From assembly GCF_003991205.1 (NCBI RefSeq), contig NZ_RXOZ01000011.1, forward strand, positions 124,001-188,000: a DNA stretch of 64,000 nt, read 5' to 3'. Positions 24,998 to 33,325 of the stretch are shown here, one piece after another. A program made the translations under genes and the position numbers. How positions within the stretch are numbered: position 1 is the stretch's first letter; each line of letters starts with the position of its first letter. The DNA is from Georgenia sp. SYP-B2076 (GTDB lineage: Bacteria > Actinomycetota > Actinomycetes > Actinomycetales > Actinomycetaceae). The notes beneath the pieces are model-generated. The model did no database searches. It was given only the letters and a program-made list of their open reading frames with translations, and was not told the origin of the DNA.

Positions 24998-25579
24998 TCA
25001 GGCGTTCGCGCCGGCGAGCTGGTCCGCGCGCACCGACTCCATGGCCTTGGTCCACGGGACGAGCTGGTCCAGCATGGGCTCGACGGACGAGGTGGCCGGC
25101 TCGGTGGGGGCGAAGACCGAGAAGTTCTCGAAGTCCGTGAACAGGGACATGAGCACGGCGTTGCGCACGTGGGCGACCTGCATCTCGGAGAGGATGCCGC
25201 GCAGGTGCTCGACGGCGCGGGCACCGCCGGCGGAGCCGTAGGAGACGAACCCGGCGGCCTTGTTGTTCACCTCGCCGGCGAGGTAGTCCAGGGCGTTCTT
25301 CAGGGCGCCGGTGATGGAGTGGTTGTACTCGGAGACGACGAAGACGTAGCCGTCGAACTCGGCCATCTTCGCGGACCAGGCCTGGCCCTCGGCGGAGGCG
25401 GCGGGGCCCCAGGACGGCGGGGTCGCCTCGGCCCACACGGGCAGGTTGAAGTCGGCGATGTCGACGACCTCGAACTCGGCGTCCGAGCGCTTGTCGGCGA
25501 TGGACTTGACCCAGTTGGCCACGTTCAGGCTCTGACGGCCGGGACGGACGCTGCCGGTGATGATGGCGATCTTCGTCAT
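24998..25579 (-). CDS. NADPH-dependent FMN reductase family protein
   Basis: 193-residue flavodoxin-like reductase (chromate/quinone/azo reductase group). The FMN phosphate-binding loop is GSVRPGRQS at residues 9-17 and the isoalloxazine-binding segment is SEYNHSITGALKNALDYL near residue 84. A consensus AGGAGAAGC ribosome binding site precedes ATG 25579. Its upstream region holds ATGCCAATGCAT, almost identical to the palindrome over the start of the MarR gene at 4.7 kb. Such reductases detoxify quinones or supply reduced flavin and are typical MarR-family targets (established), so control by that MarR protein is a reasonable inference. Confidence 0.93.
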   Translation of the reverse strand: MTKIAIITGSVRPGRQSLNVANWVKSIADKRSDAEFEVVDIADFNLPVWAEATPPSWGPAASAEGQAWSAKMAEFDGYVFVVSEYNHSITGALKNALDYLAGEVNNKAAGFVSYGSAGGARAVEHLRGILSEMQVAHVRNAVLMSLFTDFENFSVFAPTEPATSSVEPMLDQLVPWTKAMESVRADQLAGANA

Positions 25580-25627
25580 GCTTCTCCTTCAGGAAGGTGC
25601 GAATAGGACGGGCATGGCCCGCTCACG

Positions 25628-25645
25628 TACATGCCAATGCATACA
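25628..25645 (-). promoter_or_regulatory. Candidate MarR operator upstream of the FMN reductase
   Basis: ATGCCAATGCAT (25631-25642), flanked as TAC and ACA, matches the MarR-gene palindrome ATGCAAATGCAT at 11 of 12 bases. It lies 52 bp before the reductase start codon, within the expected promoter region; no confident -35/-10 pair could be chosen. Confidence 0.5.
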
Positions 25646-25752
25646 CCTGGTGGTCTGTTCCCGAACGGGGCGAGTGTGACGGACGGCACGGTTGTCTTGA
25701 TGCTTCAAGTCCGGCGGCTGGCCGGGCGCTACGCGCCGGGCCGCCGCAGGAT

Positions 25753-25758
25753 TACCCT
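25753..25758 (+). promoter_or_regulatory. Candidate -10 box for the MFS gene; remainder of the 305-bp gap
   Basis: TACCCT ends six bases before GTG 25765, an in-frame codon of the MFS reading frame. However, the stretch 25765-25884 uses many T-ending codons, unlike neighbouring coding DNA, so it looks like an untranslated leader of about 120 bases. Apart from this box and the MarR-type palindrome, nothing recognisable is present between 25580 and 25884. Confidence 0.4.
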
Positions 25759-25884
25759 CGGCGCGTGAGCGATCCCGTCCGGGCGAGCCGCGACCCCCGT
25801 CCCGCAGCGTCGGGCCGTCCTGGGCGGTGGCCCCGCACCGGCGGTCACCGTGGTGGGGTTCGAGAGAGGGAAGAGGTGGGCCCT

Positions 25885-27288
25885 GTGCCCCGGATCGACG
25901 AGAGCGCGGCGGCCGCCGCGCCGACCCTGAGCCGCTCCCAGCGGCTCGACCGGCTGCCCTTCACCCGGGAGCACGGACGGCTGCTGGGCGGAGCGGGGAT
26001 CGGCTGGGCGCTGGACGCGATGGACGTCGGCCTCATCTCGTTCGTCATGGCGGCCCTGTCGCGGCAGTGGCAGCTCTCGGACACGTCGCTGAGCCTCATC
26101 GGGTCGATCGGCTTCGTCGGCATGGCGCTCGGCGCCACCCTCGGCGGCCTCCTCGCGGACCGGATCGGCCGGCGCAACGTCTTCGCGTTCACCCTGCTCC
26201 TCTACGGCCTGGCCACGGGTGCGTCCGCACTGGCCACCTCGGTCGGTGCCCTGCTGGTCCTGCGCTTCATCGTCGGTCTCGGGCTGGGCTCGGAGCTGCC
26301 CGTGGCCTCCACGCTGGTCAGCGAGTACGCGCCCGCCCGGATCCGCGGCCGGCTCGTGGTGATCCTCGAGGCCTTCTGGGCCGTGGGCTGGTTGCTGGCT
26401 GCACTGCTGGGCTATCTCGTCGTCGCCGGTTCCGACAACGGGTGGCGGTGGGCGCTGGCCCTGGGCGCCGTGCCGGCGGTCTACGCCCTGTACGTGCGCC
26501 GGTCCATCCCGGAGTCCGTGCGCTTCCTCGAGTCCACGGGGCGGCACGCCGAGGCCGAGGCCGCGGTCCAGAGGTTCGAGGGCTCCACGCCGATGTTCGG
26601 TGGCGCGGCCGGCCCCGTGGCCCCGCCGGCCGCCGCCGGCGATGCCCCGGCCGACGGTGCGGTCACCGCTCCCGCTGACGCTCCGGTCACCGCGACGGGC
26701 CTCAGCGCCCTGTGGGGCGCGTCGCTGCGCAGTCGCACGCTGGGACTCTGGCTGGTCTGGTTCTTCGTGAACTTCGCCTACTACGGCGCGTTCACCTGGC
26801 TGCCGACGCTGCTCGTGGCGGACGGCATGACCATGGTCAAGTCGTTCCAGTACACGCTCATCATCACCGCCGCCCAGCTGCCCGGCTACGCCGTGGCGGC
26901 CTACCTCATCGAACGGTGGGGCCGGCGTCCGACGTTGGCGAGCTTCCTGGTCGGCGCGGCGGGCGCCGCGGCGCTGTTCGCCGTGGCCAGCACCCCGGCC
27001 GGCGTGCTCACCGCCGGCTGCCTGCTCTCGTTCTTCTGCCTCGGCGCCTGGGGCGCCCTGTACGCGGTGACCCCGGAGATGTACCCCACCGCGGTGCGCG
27101 GCACGGGCGCCGGCTGGGCCTCGGGCTTCGGGCGCCTCGCCTCGATCCTCGCCCCGCTCGCGGTGCCCGTGCTGAACCGCGCGGGCGACCTCTGGCTCGT
27201 CTTCACCGTGTTCGCCGGCGCTTTCGTGATCGCCGCGGCCGCCGCGCTCCTGCTCCAGGAGCGCAAGGGCGTGGCCCTGGAGCAGTAG
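25885..27288 (+). CDS. MFS transporter (sugar/aromatic-acid porter type)
   Basis: 467-residue membrane transporter with 12 predicted helices in two halves separated by a cytosolic loop (about residues 210-270, Ala/Pro-rich). Helix 1 carries WALDAMDVGLISFVMAAL, the D-x-M-D pattern of metabolite:H+ symporters; the loop 2-3 signature is GLLADRIGRRNVFAF and loop 4-5 contains ASTLVSEYAPARIRGRLVV. It resembles niacin, benzoate or sugar porters; substrate cannot be told. GTG 25885 is chosen from an AGAGG ribosome binding site and the onset of normal codon use; GTG 25876 and GTG 25765 are in-frame alternatives. It is not obviously in an operon; a small hairpin follows. Confidence 0.9.
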   Translation: MPRIDESAAAAAPTLSRSQRLDRLPFTREHGRLLGGAGIGWALDAMDVGLISFVMAALSRQWQLSDTSLSLIGSIGFVGMALGATLGGLLADRIGRRNVFAFTLLLYGLATGASALATSVGALLVLRFIVGLGLGSELPVASTLVSEYAPARIRGRLVVILEAFWAVGWLLAALLGYLVVAGSDNGWRWALALGAVPAVYALYVRRSIPESVRFLESTGRHAEAEAAVQRFEGSTPMFGGAAGPVAPPAAAGDAPADGAVTAPADAPVTATGLSALWGASLRSRTLGLWLVWFFVNFAYYGAFTWLPTLLVADGMTMVKSFQYTLIITAAQLPGYAVAAYLIERWGRRPTLASFLVGAAGAAALFAVASTPAGVLTAGCLLSFFCLGAWGALYAVTPEMYPTAVRGTGAGWASGFGRLASILAPLAVPVLNRAGDLWLVFTVFAGAFVIAAAAALLLQERKGVALEQ

Positions 27289-27343
27289 CTCCGGCGCCGC
27301 GCCGCCCGCGGCGACCGCGCACGCAACGTTCACCGACCCGACA

Positions 27344-27362
27344 CCGGACGCTTCAGGTCCGG
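27344..27362 (+). terminator. Small hairpin after the MFS gene
   Basis: CCGGAC and GTCCGG form a 6-bp stem around GCTTCAG, 55 bp downstream of the MFS stop and 38 bp before the mannosyltransferase start. It is short, so termination would be weak. Confidence 0.4.
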
Positions 27363-27399
27363 ATGCCGTGGGGCCGCCTGCGCCCGTCACGGTGGCCCC

Positions 27400-28554
27400 G
27401 TGCGCGTCCTGGTCGTGACCGAGTCCTTCCTGCCCTCCGCCAACGGGGTCACCACGTCGGTGCTCCGGGTGCTGGACCACCTCGCCGCCCGCGGTCACGA
27501 GGCGCTCGTGGTCTGCCCGGGGCCGGCGCCGAGCACCTACGCCGGCTTCCCCGTCGTCGAGGTGCCGGCGATCACCTACCGCGGCTTCCGCGCCGCCGTC
27601 CCGGGCGTCGCCCTGGCGCGCCTGCTGGACCGGTTCGTGCCCGACGTCGTGCACGCCGCCTCACCGTTCGGGCTCGGCGCGCAGGCGCTCGTCACCGCGC
27701 ACCGCCGGGGGGTCCCCACGGTGGCGATCTTCCAGACCGATGTGGCGGGCTTCGCCGGCAGGCACGGGCTCGCGGTCGCGGGGCCGACCATCTGGCGCTG
27801 GCTCCGCCGGGTGCATTCCCACGCCGACCTGACCCTGGCACCCTCGAGCGCCACCCTCGCCGAGCTGGCCGCGCACGGGATCGCCAGGACGCGGTGGTGG
27901 GGCCGCGGCGTCGACGCCCGGGCGTACCACCCACGCCACCGCACCAGCCCGGCCGGCGCGGCGCTGCGTGCGTGCCTGCTCGACGGGGCCGGCGAGGGCG
28001 CGGCGCTCGTCGGCTACGTGGGCCGCCTCGCCCCCGAGAAGCGGGTGGACCGCCTCGCCGGGCTGGCCGACCTGCCCGGCGTGCGCCTCGCCGTCGTCGG
28101 GGACGGCCCGTCTCGTTCGGGGCTCGAGCGGGCGGTCGCGGGCACCGGCGCCCGCTTCCTCGGGCGCCTCGACGGCGTGGAGCTCGCCCGGGCGTACGCC
28201 GCGCTCGACGTCTTCGTCCACACCGGCACCATGGAGACCTTCGGCCAGACGCTCCAGGAGGCCATGGCGAGCGGCGTCCCGGTCGTCGCGCCGGCCGCCG
28301 GCGGACCCCTGGACGTCGTCGCCGAGGGGCAGACCGGGTACCTGTACGCCCCGGAGGACGACGGCGCGCTCGCGCGCGCCGTCGCCGTGCTGGCCGCCGA
28401 CCCGGCGATGCGGGCACGGATGGGTGAGGCGGGCCGGCGCCGGGTGCTGCCGCGATCCTGGGAGGCGCTGGGCGACGCGCTGCTCGAGCACTACGCCGAG
28501 GCCGTCGACGCCGCGGCGGCCGTCCGGCACGCCGCATGGCCGCTGGTTCGCTGA
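27400..28554 (+). CDS. mgtA: GT4-family glycosyltransferase, MgtA/PimB-like mannosyltransferase
   Basis: 384-residue GT-B glycosyltransferase of family 4. The N-terminal acceptor domain starts VVTESFLPSANGVTTSVLRV, and HAASPFGLGAQALVTAHRRG and FQTDVAGFAGRHGLAVAGP follow; the donor domain contains GYVGRLAPEKRVDRLAGLAD and the E-x7-E motif in METFGQTLQEAMASGVPVVA. This whole layout matches corynebacterial and mycobacterial MgtA (GDP-mannose-dependent alpha-mannosyltransferase acting on glycolipids); the exact acceptor in this organism is unknown. GTG 27400 begins the conserved MRVLVVTESF. It is a single gene ended by a strong hairpin. Confidence is high for GT4 and moderate for mannose transfer. 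Confidence 0.88.
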   Translation: MRVLVVTESFLPSANGVTTSVLRVLDHLAARGHEALVVCPGPAPSTYAGFPVVEVPAITYRGFRAAVPGVALARLLDRFVPDVVHAASPFGLGAQALVTAHRRGVPTVAIFQTDVAGFAGRHGLAVAGPTIWRWLRRVHSHADLTLAPSSATLAELAAHGIARTRWWGRGVDARAYHPRHRTSPAGAALRACLLDGAGEGAALVGYVGRLAPEKRVDRLAGLADLPGVRLAVVGDGPSRSGLERAVAGTGARFLGRLDGVELARAYAALDVFVHTGTMETFGQTLQEAMASGVPVVAPAAGGPLDVVAEGQTGYLYAPEDDGALARAVAVLAADPAMRARMGEAGRRRVLPRSWEALGDALLEHYAEAVDAAAAVRHAAWPLVR

Positions 28555-28557
28555 CGT

Positions 28558-28593
28558 CGCGGGCGGCGCCGCCCGCACGCGGCGCCGCCCGCG
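28558..28593. terminator. Strong terminator after the mannosyltransferase gene
   Basis: CGCGGGCGGCGCCGC and GCGGCGCCGCCCGCG form a perfect 15-bp stem around CCGCAC, three bases after the stop codon, followed by TTCG. Confidence 0.88.
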
Positions 28594-28651
28594 TTCGGGC
28601 ATGACGAAACGGCACCGCACCTCGAGGGGTACGGCGCCGTCGCGCGTGCTG

Positions 28652-28675
28652 GGCTGACGGCCGGGGCCGTCAGCC
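28652..28675. terminator. Terminator hairpin after rpsT
   Basis: GGCTGACGGC and GCCGTCAGCC form a perfect 10-bp stem with a 4-base loop, 8 bp beyond the rpsT stop on the minus strand. Confidence 0.8.
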
Positions 28676-28683
28676 GGGCCGGC

Positions 28684-28944
28684 TCAGAGGCCGGCGACCC
28701 GCTTGGCCAGCTTGGACTTGCGGTTCGCGGCCTGGTTGGCGTGGATGACGCCCTTGCTCACGGCCTTGTCGAGCTTGCGGCCCGCGGTCTTGAGGGCCTC
28801 GGTCGCCGTGTCCTTGTCACCGGCCACGACGGCCTCGCGAACCCGACGCACGTGCGTGCGCAGCTCGGCCTTCACAGCCTTGTTGCGGAGGCGCGCCTTC
28901 TCGTTGGTGCGGATGCGCTTGATCTGGGACTTGATGTTCGCCAC
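28684..28944 (-). CDS. rpsT: 30S ribosomal protein S20
   Basis: 86-residue basic protein of the small ribosomal subunit that binds 16S rRNA. The sequence starts [20 protein letters not shown] and ends [20 protein letters not shown], clearly S20. Translation starts at GTG 28944, as in many actinobacterial rpsT genes. It has its own TTGACA promoter and its own terminator, so it is a single-gene unit. Position near holA and lepA is conserved in actinobacteria; here three other genes intervene between holA and rpsT. Confidence 0.98.
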   Translation of the reverse strand: MANIKSQIKRIRTNEKARLRNKAVKAELRTHVRRVREAVVAGDKDTATEALKTAGRKLDKAVSKGVIHANQAANRKSKLAKRVAGL

Positions 28945-28955
28945 GTAAGGACTCT

Positions 28956-28984
28956 CTCGTACGTTCGCCGGAGCGATCTGTCAA
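28956..28984 (-). promoter_or_regulatory. rpsT promoter
   Basis: On the minus strand a consensus -35 TTGACA (28984-28979) is followed after exactly 17 bases by TACGAG (28961-28956). Transcription would start about 5 bases before the GTG, so the leader is very short. Confidence 0.7.
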
Positions 28985-29032
28985 CGGTCGGTGAGGGATT
29001 TTCGCCGCGACCGGGACTGGGGCGTGGGGATA

Positions 29033-29084
29033 CCTTGTGGTTGGTCGGTGGCTGGGCAGCCGCCGACCGGGCGGCAACCCAAGG
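29033..29084. other. Multi-stem structured element of unknown function
   Basis: Nested complementary arms are visible: CCTTG/CAAGG, GGTT/AACC, GGTCGG/CCGACC and GGCT/AGCC closing the tetraloop GGGC, with single-base bulges and one 7-base asymmetric loop. The element sits upstream of the rpsT promoter and downstream of the MazF-like gene. It could be a terminator remnant, a small RNA or a leader structure; no known riboswitch class is recognised. Confidence 0.4.
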
Positions 29085-29105
29085 AACGACCTTACCAGCA
29101 GGGGC

Positions 29106-29155
29106 CCGGAACCCGCACCGGGCGGCGGCGTGAGCGGCGTCTCCCTGGGTTCCGG
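29106..29155 (-). terminator. Candidate terminator of the MazF-like gene
   Basis: CCGGAACCC and GGGTTCCGG are perfectly complementary 9-base arms separated by 32 GC-rich bases that can fold further. The structure starts 40 bp beyond the stop codon on the minus strand. Confidence 0.45.
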
Positions 29156-29195
29156 TCCGTGCAGGACCCGCGTGCGCCGGCCCGCGAGGGCACCC

Positions 29196-29897
29196 TCAGC
29201 CGCGGTGGTGCGCGCGCAGCGCGTCGGCGACGGCGGCGTAGCGGCGCGCGTCCAGCGCCGCCCCCTCGCGGCGCACGGCCACGGTGTCGACCCAGAGCAG
29301 GCGGTCGATGCGCACCTCGCTCTCACGACCCTGGCGGTCCCAGGCGCCGGAGCCGACGTCGACCCAGTGCCGGCCCCAGCGGGCCTCGTCGGCGCGGTCG
29401 CGGTCGTGGTCCTTGGACGTCATCTGCGCCACCACGAGGCCCGCGCCCTCCCGGGCCAGGACGAGCACGGGGCGGTCCTTGCCGCGCGCCGCGTCGTCGT
29501 CGTAGGGCACCCAGGTCCACACCACCTCACCGGGGTCCGGCTGGTCGTCGTCGCTCGGGCTGTAGGTGAGCTCGGGCAGCCCGAGGCGGGCGACGTCGTA
29601 CGCCCGGGTGGTCCGTGAGGCCGCCCCCACCTGCTGCTCGCCGGGGCTCGCCGTGGGAGAGGTGCCGCCGCGGCGCCGCGGGCCGGCGGGCCGGGCGTGC
29701 GGGCGGGACCTCGTCGCCGGCGCGCCGGCCCCGTGGGACGTCCCTGCTGGGCGCGGCGTCCTGGCGGGCGTCCCGGGCGTGGTGCGGGGCGAGGTTACGG
29801 GCGTGGCGCCGCCGCGGGACTTGCGCAGGTAGCCGCCCACCGCGGAGGCGGCGACGGTCCCGGCGATCTTCAGCGCTCGGCGCCACATAGTGCTCAT
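29196..29897 (-). CDS. Long PemK/MazF-fold protein without adjacent antitoxin
   Basis: 233 residues. A short hydrophobic or amphipathic N-terminal segment (ALKIAGTVAASAVGGYL, about residues 7-23) and a Pro/Thr/Arg-rich linker of about 70 residues precede a PemK/MazF-like domain with PGEVVWTWVPYDDD, GKDRPVLVLAREGAGLVVAQ and MTSKDHDRDRADE. Classical MazF toxins are near 110 residues and paired with a small antitoxin; no such partner is adjacent, so toxicity is doubtful. Proteins of this long form are common in actinobacteria and usually annotated as PemK/MazF toxins. ATG 29897 is eight bases after TAGCCT, suggesting a leaderless mRNA. Function unknown. Confidence 0.82.
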   Translation of the reverse strand: MSTMWRRALKIAGTVAASAVGGYLRKSRGGATPVTSPRTTPGTPARTPRPAGTSHGAGAPATRSRPHARPAGPRRRGGTSPTASPGEQQVGAASRTTRAYDVARLGLPELTYSPSDDDQPDPGEVVWTWVPYDDDAARGKDRPVLVLAREGAGLVVAQMTSKDHDRDRADEARWGRHWVDVGSGAWDRQGRESEVRIDRLLWVDTVAVRREGAALDARRYAAVADALRAHHRG

Positions 29898-29990
29898 GAC
29901 CGCCAAGGCTAGTGGGGGCATCGGTCACGGGCCTCGGCGGGGCGTTCCTTCGTACCTCGCCCTCACCGGCGGGGGAGCGGTGCGTACCCG

Positions 29991-30557
29991 TCAGCGGGCG
30001 AGCAGCAGCACGGCGGTGACGACGGAGCCGAGCACGGAGAGCGGGACGGCCCCGACGGTGCCGAGCAGCGCCACGATCGTGACCCGGAGGTCGTCCCTGA
30101 GATAGGGCGCCTGCACCGGCCCGCCGGCCGCGCGCAGGGCGGCACGCTGGGCGGCCTCGACCCGGGGGAGGAACCGCGCGGTGCGGACCGCGCCCTCCGC
30201 CATGGCGGCGCTGAGCGCGTCCAGCTCCTGCTGGACCGGACTGGGTTCGACGCCGCCGACGACGACGAGGTCGCGCGAGGACGCGCCGATCGTCCGGTGC
30301 AGATGCAGGTCGGCGGTCTGGGCCTGGAGCCGTTCGCGGCGCACCGCGAGGACGACCACCGGGACGCCCAGCGCCCCGGCGAGCGCGAGCGGCACCCAGG
30401 CCCCCCAGCCAGAACCGGTGAGGCCCAGCACGAGGGCGAGCAACGTGAAGACGGCGACGCCGGCACCGGCGACGCGGAGCAGCACGCCGCCCGGGCGGCG
30501 CGCCACACGCACCAGGGTGGGGACCACCTGGCCCAGCAGGTCTCCGGTCGCGGTCAT
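29991..30557 (-). CDS. Small membrane protein of unknown function
   Basis: 188 residues. Two closely spaced transmembrane helices (about residues 23-67, VAVFTLLALVLGLTGSG and WVPLALAGALGVPVVVLAV), a cytosolic helical region of about 80 residues, and a C-terminal hydrophobic segment (LLGTVGAVPLSVLGSVVTAV). No family was recognised. ATG 30557 is chosen because the upstream frame loses coding character. It is divergent from the lepA leader and has no operon partners. Codon use is like its neighbours, so it appears to be a genuine gene. Confidence 0.7.
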   Translation of the reverse strand: MTATGDLLGQVVPTLVRVARRPGGVLLRVAGAGVAVFTLLALVLGLTGSGWGAWVPLALAGALGVPVVVLAVRRERLQAQTADLHLHRTIGASSRDLVVVGGVEPSPVQQELDALSAAMAEGAVRTARFLPRVEAAQRAALRAAGGPVQAPYLRDDLRVTIVALLGTVGAVPLSVLGSVVTAVLLLAR

Positions 30558-30716
30558 GGATCCAGGCTCGCACGCCGCGGCCCGCCGGAACGAGCGCTCG
30601 CCCCTGGGCGAACATCGGGAACCCGCCCGCGCGGCGGCGTCCGCGGGCGGTGCGGCGAAGTCCGCCCCGCCGCACCGTCGTCGGCCCGGCGGGGGCATGG
30701 GACGATAGGACAAGTC

Positions 30717-30752
30717 ATGTCCGACGTGCGCGGCTTCGCGCACCAGCCGTAG
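30717..30752 (+). CDS. Short upstream ORF of lepA ([11 protein letters not shown])
   Basis: An 11-codon frame begins five bases after TAGGAC (30706-30711), so it could be read from a leaderless mRNA, and stops ten bases before the lepA GTG. Its middle contains the perfect hairpin GTGCGCG/CGCGCAC with loop GCTT (30726-30743). The stop overlaps the purine-rich AGAGGTAG used as lepA ribosome binding site, a layout that would couple the two translations. No special codon content is visible; existence of the peptide is inferred. Confidence 0.45.
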   Translation: MSDVRGFAHQP

Positions 30753-30762
30753 AGGTAGCTGC

Positions 30763-32622
30763 GTGTCACCGATTCCCACCCCGGCCCTGGCCGCGCAGAT
30801 CCGCCCGGCGGCGACCCCGCCGGCGCTCCTGCGCAACTTCAGCATCATCGCGCACATCGACCACGGGAAGTCCACGCTGGCCGACCGCATGCTGCAGCTG
30901 ACCGGGGTGGTCGGGGAGCGGGCCATGCGCGCCCAGTTCCTCGACCGCATGGACATCGAGCGCGAGCGCGGCATCACGATCAAGTCGCAGGCCGTGCGCA
31001 TGCCGTGGCAGGTGGGGGACCAGCCGTACGCGCTCAACATGATCGACACCCCCGGCCACGTCGACTTCTCCTACGAGGTCAACCGCTCGTTGGCCGCCTG
31101 CGAGGGCGCCGTGCTGCTCGTCGACGCGGCGCAGGGCATCGAGGCGCAGACCCTCGCCAACCTGTACATGGCCATGGAGAACGACCTCACCATCATCCCG
31201 GTCCTGAACAAGATCGACCTGCCCGCCGCCCAGCCGGAGAAGTACGCCGAGGAGCTCGCCAACCTCATCGGCGGCCGGCCGGAGGACTGCCTGAGGGTCT
31301 CCGGCAAGACCGGCGAGGGCGTGCTCGAGCTGCTCGACACGATCGTCGCCAAGGTGCCCGCGCCGACCGGTGACGCGAACGCACCGTCCCGCGCCATGAT
31401 CTTCGACTCGGTGTACGACACCTACCGAGGCGTCGTCACGTACGTGCGCGTCATCGACGGCCAGCTCAGCCCGCGCGAACGCATCCAGATGATGTCCACC
31501 CGCGCCACGCACGAGCTTCTGGAGATCGGCGTCATCTCGCCCGACCCCATCCCCTCCGGGGGACTGGGGGTCGGCGAGGTCGGCTATCTCATCACCGGCG
31601 TGAAGGACGTGCGCCAGTCCAAGGTCGGTGACACCGTCACCAACCTCTCGAAGCCGGCCGCCGAGGCGCTGTCGGGCTACCGAGAGCCCAAGCCGATGGT
31701 CTTCTCCGGGCTGTACCCGATCGACGGCTCGGACTACCCGGCGCTGCGCGACGCCCTCGACAAGCTCAAGCTCAACGACGCCGCCCTCGTCTACGAGCCG
31801 GAGACGTCGGTCGCGCTCGGCTTCGGGTACCGCTGCGGCTTCCTCGGCCTCCTCCACCTGGAGATCGTCCGCGAACGGCTCGAGCGCGAGTTCAACCTCG
31901 ACCTCATCTCGACGGCGCCGAACGTCTTCTACGACGTCGTCGCGGAGGACGGCTCCGAGATCCGCGTCACCAACCCCAGCGAGTTCCCCGAGGGCAAGGT
32001 GTCGAGCATCCGCGAGCCGGTGGTGCGCGCGACGATCCTCGCCCCGAGCGAGTACGTCGGGACCATCATGGAGCTCGCCCAGGGCCGGCGCGGGAACATC
32101 CTCGGCATGGACTACCTCTCCGAGGACCGCGTGGAGATGCGGTACACGCTGCCCCTCGCCGAGATCGTCGGCGACTTCTTCGACCAGCTGAAGTCCAAGA
32201 CCCGTGGTTACGCCTCCCTCGACTACGAGCCCGAGGGCGACCAGGAGGCGGACCTGGTCAAGGTGGACATCCTCCTCAACCACGAGCACGTGGACGCCTT
32301 CTCCGCGATCGTGCACCGGGACAAGGCGTACGCCTATGGCGTGACGATGGCCGAGAAGCTCAAGGACCTCATCCCGCGCCAGCAGTTCGAGGTGCCCATC
32401 CAGGCCGCGATCGGCGCGCGCGTGATCGCCCGCGAGACCATCCGGGCGCTGCGCAAGGACATGCTGGCCAAGTGCTACGGCGGTGACATCACCCGTAAGC
32501 GCAAGCTGCTGGAGAAGCAGAAGGAGGGCAAGAAGCGCATGAAGAACATCGGCCGGGTCGAGGTGCCTCAGGAGGCGTTCATCGCCGCCCTCACCTCCGA
32601 CGCGCCCACCGGCAAGAAGTAG
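30763..32622 (+). CDS. lepA: Elongation factor 4 (LepA), ribosome back-translocase
   Basis: 619-residue translational GTPase. G1 is [10 protein letters not shown]2 lies in [14 protein letters not shown]3 is DTPGHVDF, G4 is NKIDLP and G5 follows. Domains II, III and V resemble EF-G, and the LepA-specific C-terminal domain ends [20 protein letters not shown] with the Lys/Arg-rich segment. LepA assists stalled or assembling ribosomes (established). GTG 30763 follows an AGAGGTAG ribosome binding site that overlaps the stop of a short upstream ORF. A 37-bp gap with a strong ribosome binding site leads to the MOSC gene, probably co-transcribed. Confidence 0.97.
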   Translation: MSPIPTPALAAQIRPAATPPALLRNFSIIAHIDHGKSTLADRMLQLTGVVGERAMRAQFLDRMDIERERGITIKSQAVRMPWQVGDQPYALNMIDTPGHVDFSYEVNRSLAACEGAVLLVDAAQGIEAQTLANLYMAMENDLTIIPVLNKIDLPAAQPEKYAEELANLIGGRPEDCLRVSGKTGEGVLELLDTIVAKVPAPTGDANAPSRAMIFDSVYDTYRGVVTYVRVIDGQLSPRERIQMMSTRATHELLEIGVISPDPIPSGGLGVGEVGYLITGVKDVRQSKVGDTVTNLSKPAAEALSGYREPKPMVFSGLYPIDGSDYPALRDALDKLKLNDAALVYEPETSVALGFGYRCGFLGLLHLEIVRERLEREFNLDLISTAPNVFYDVVAEDGSEIRVTNPSEFPEGKVSSIREPVVRATILAPSEYVGTIMELAQGRRGNILGMDYLSEDRVEMRYTLPLAEIVGDFFDQLKSKTRGYASLDYEPEGDQEADLVKVDILLNHEHVDAFSAIVHRDKAYAYGVTMAEKLKDLIPRQQFEVPIQAAIGARVIARETIRALRKDMLAKCYGGDITRKRKLLEKQKEGKKRMKNIGRVEVPQEAFIAALTSDAPTGKK

Positions 32623-32659
32623 CGTCGCTTCGCTCCCCGACCGGAAGGAGGACCCGCAC

Positions 32660-33319
32660 GTGGCCACAGTTCTCGGCGTCTGCCGGGTGGCGGACCTCCA
32701 CCCCGACGCGGGCGCCGTCGGCGTCACCGCGATCGACAAGCGGCCCGTGGAGGGCCCGGTGCGGGTGGGGCCGTTCGGCCTCCGCGGGGACGTCCAGGCG
32801 GACCGCAAGCACCACGGGGGGACGGAGAAGGCGCTCTACGCCTTCGACCAGGCCGAGGCCGACCACTGGGCGGACGCGCTCGGCCAGGACGTCCCGCCCG
32901 GGCGGTTCGGGGAGAACCTGCGCGTCACCGGCGTGGCCGTCGACGACGCCGAGATCGGCGAGTGCTGGCGCATCGGCGAGGACCTCGAGGTCGAGGTCAC
33001 CGGCCCACGGACGCCGTGCGCCACGTTCGGACGATGGCTGCGGCAGGACGGCTGGGTCAGGCGGTTCACCCAGCACGGGCGCGCCGGCGCCTACCTCCGC
33101 GTCCTGACGCCGGGGTCGGTCGCGGCGGGGGACGCGGTCACCGTCGTGCACCGGCCCGGCCACGGCGTGAGCGTGGCCGGGTGGTTCGCCGCGAACCACC
33201 CCGACGCCGCCCGCGCGCTCCTCGCGCACGAGGCCGACACGGGCTGGGAGATGGCCTCGTACCTGCGCAAGCACGTCGACAGGGCCGCGGGCCGGACGGC
33301 GGCGGCCGAGCGAGGGTGA
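32660..33319 (+). CDS. MOSC-domain protein (YiiM-like)
   Basis: 219 residues with the MOSC beta-barrel found in molybdenum cofactor sulfurases and the YiiM/YuaD group. Visible motifs are RGDVQADRKHHGGTEKALYA, PPGRFGENLRVTGVAVDDAE and GPRTPCATF, where the conserved Cys is the presumed ligand or catalytic residue. YiiM reduces N-hydroxylated base analogues in E. coli (established); that activity here is only possible. GGAAGGAGG upstream of GTG 32660 is the best ribosome binding site in this area. It follows lepA in the same direction and converges with the DUF1326 gene with only 6 bp between stop codons. Confidence 0.9.
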   Translation: MATVLGVCRVADLHPDAGAVGVTAIDKRPVEGPVRVGPFGLRGDVQADRKHHGGTEKALYAFDQAEADHWADALGQDVPPGRFGENLRVTGVAVDDAEIGECWRIGEDLEVEVTGPRTPCATFGRWLRQDGWVRRFTQHGRAGAYLRVLTPGSVAAGDAVTVVHRPGHGVSVAGWFAANHPDAARALLAHEADTGWEMASYLRKHVDRAAGRTAAAERG

Positions 33320-33325
33320 GTCCCG

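Noticed and set aside
25597-25884. Longer N-terminus for the MFS transporter
   Set aside because: The extension has low GC at third codon positions, no helix or homology, and a ribosome binding site supports GTG 25885.
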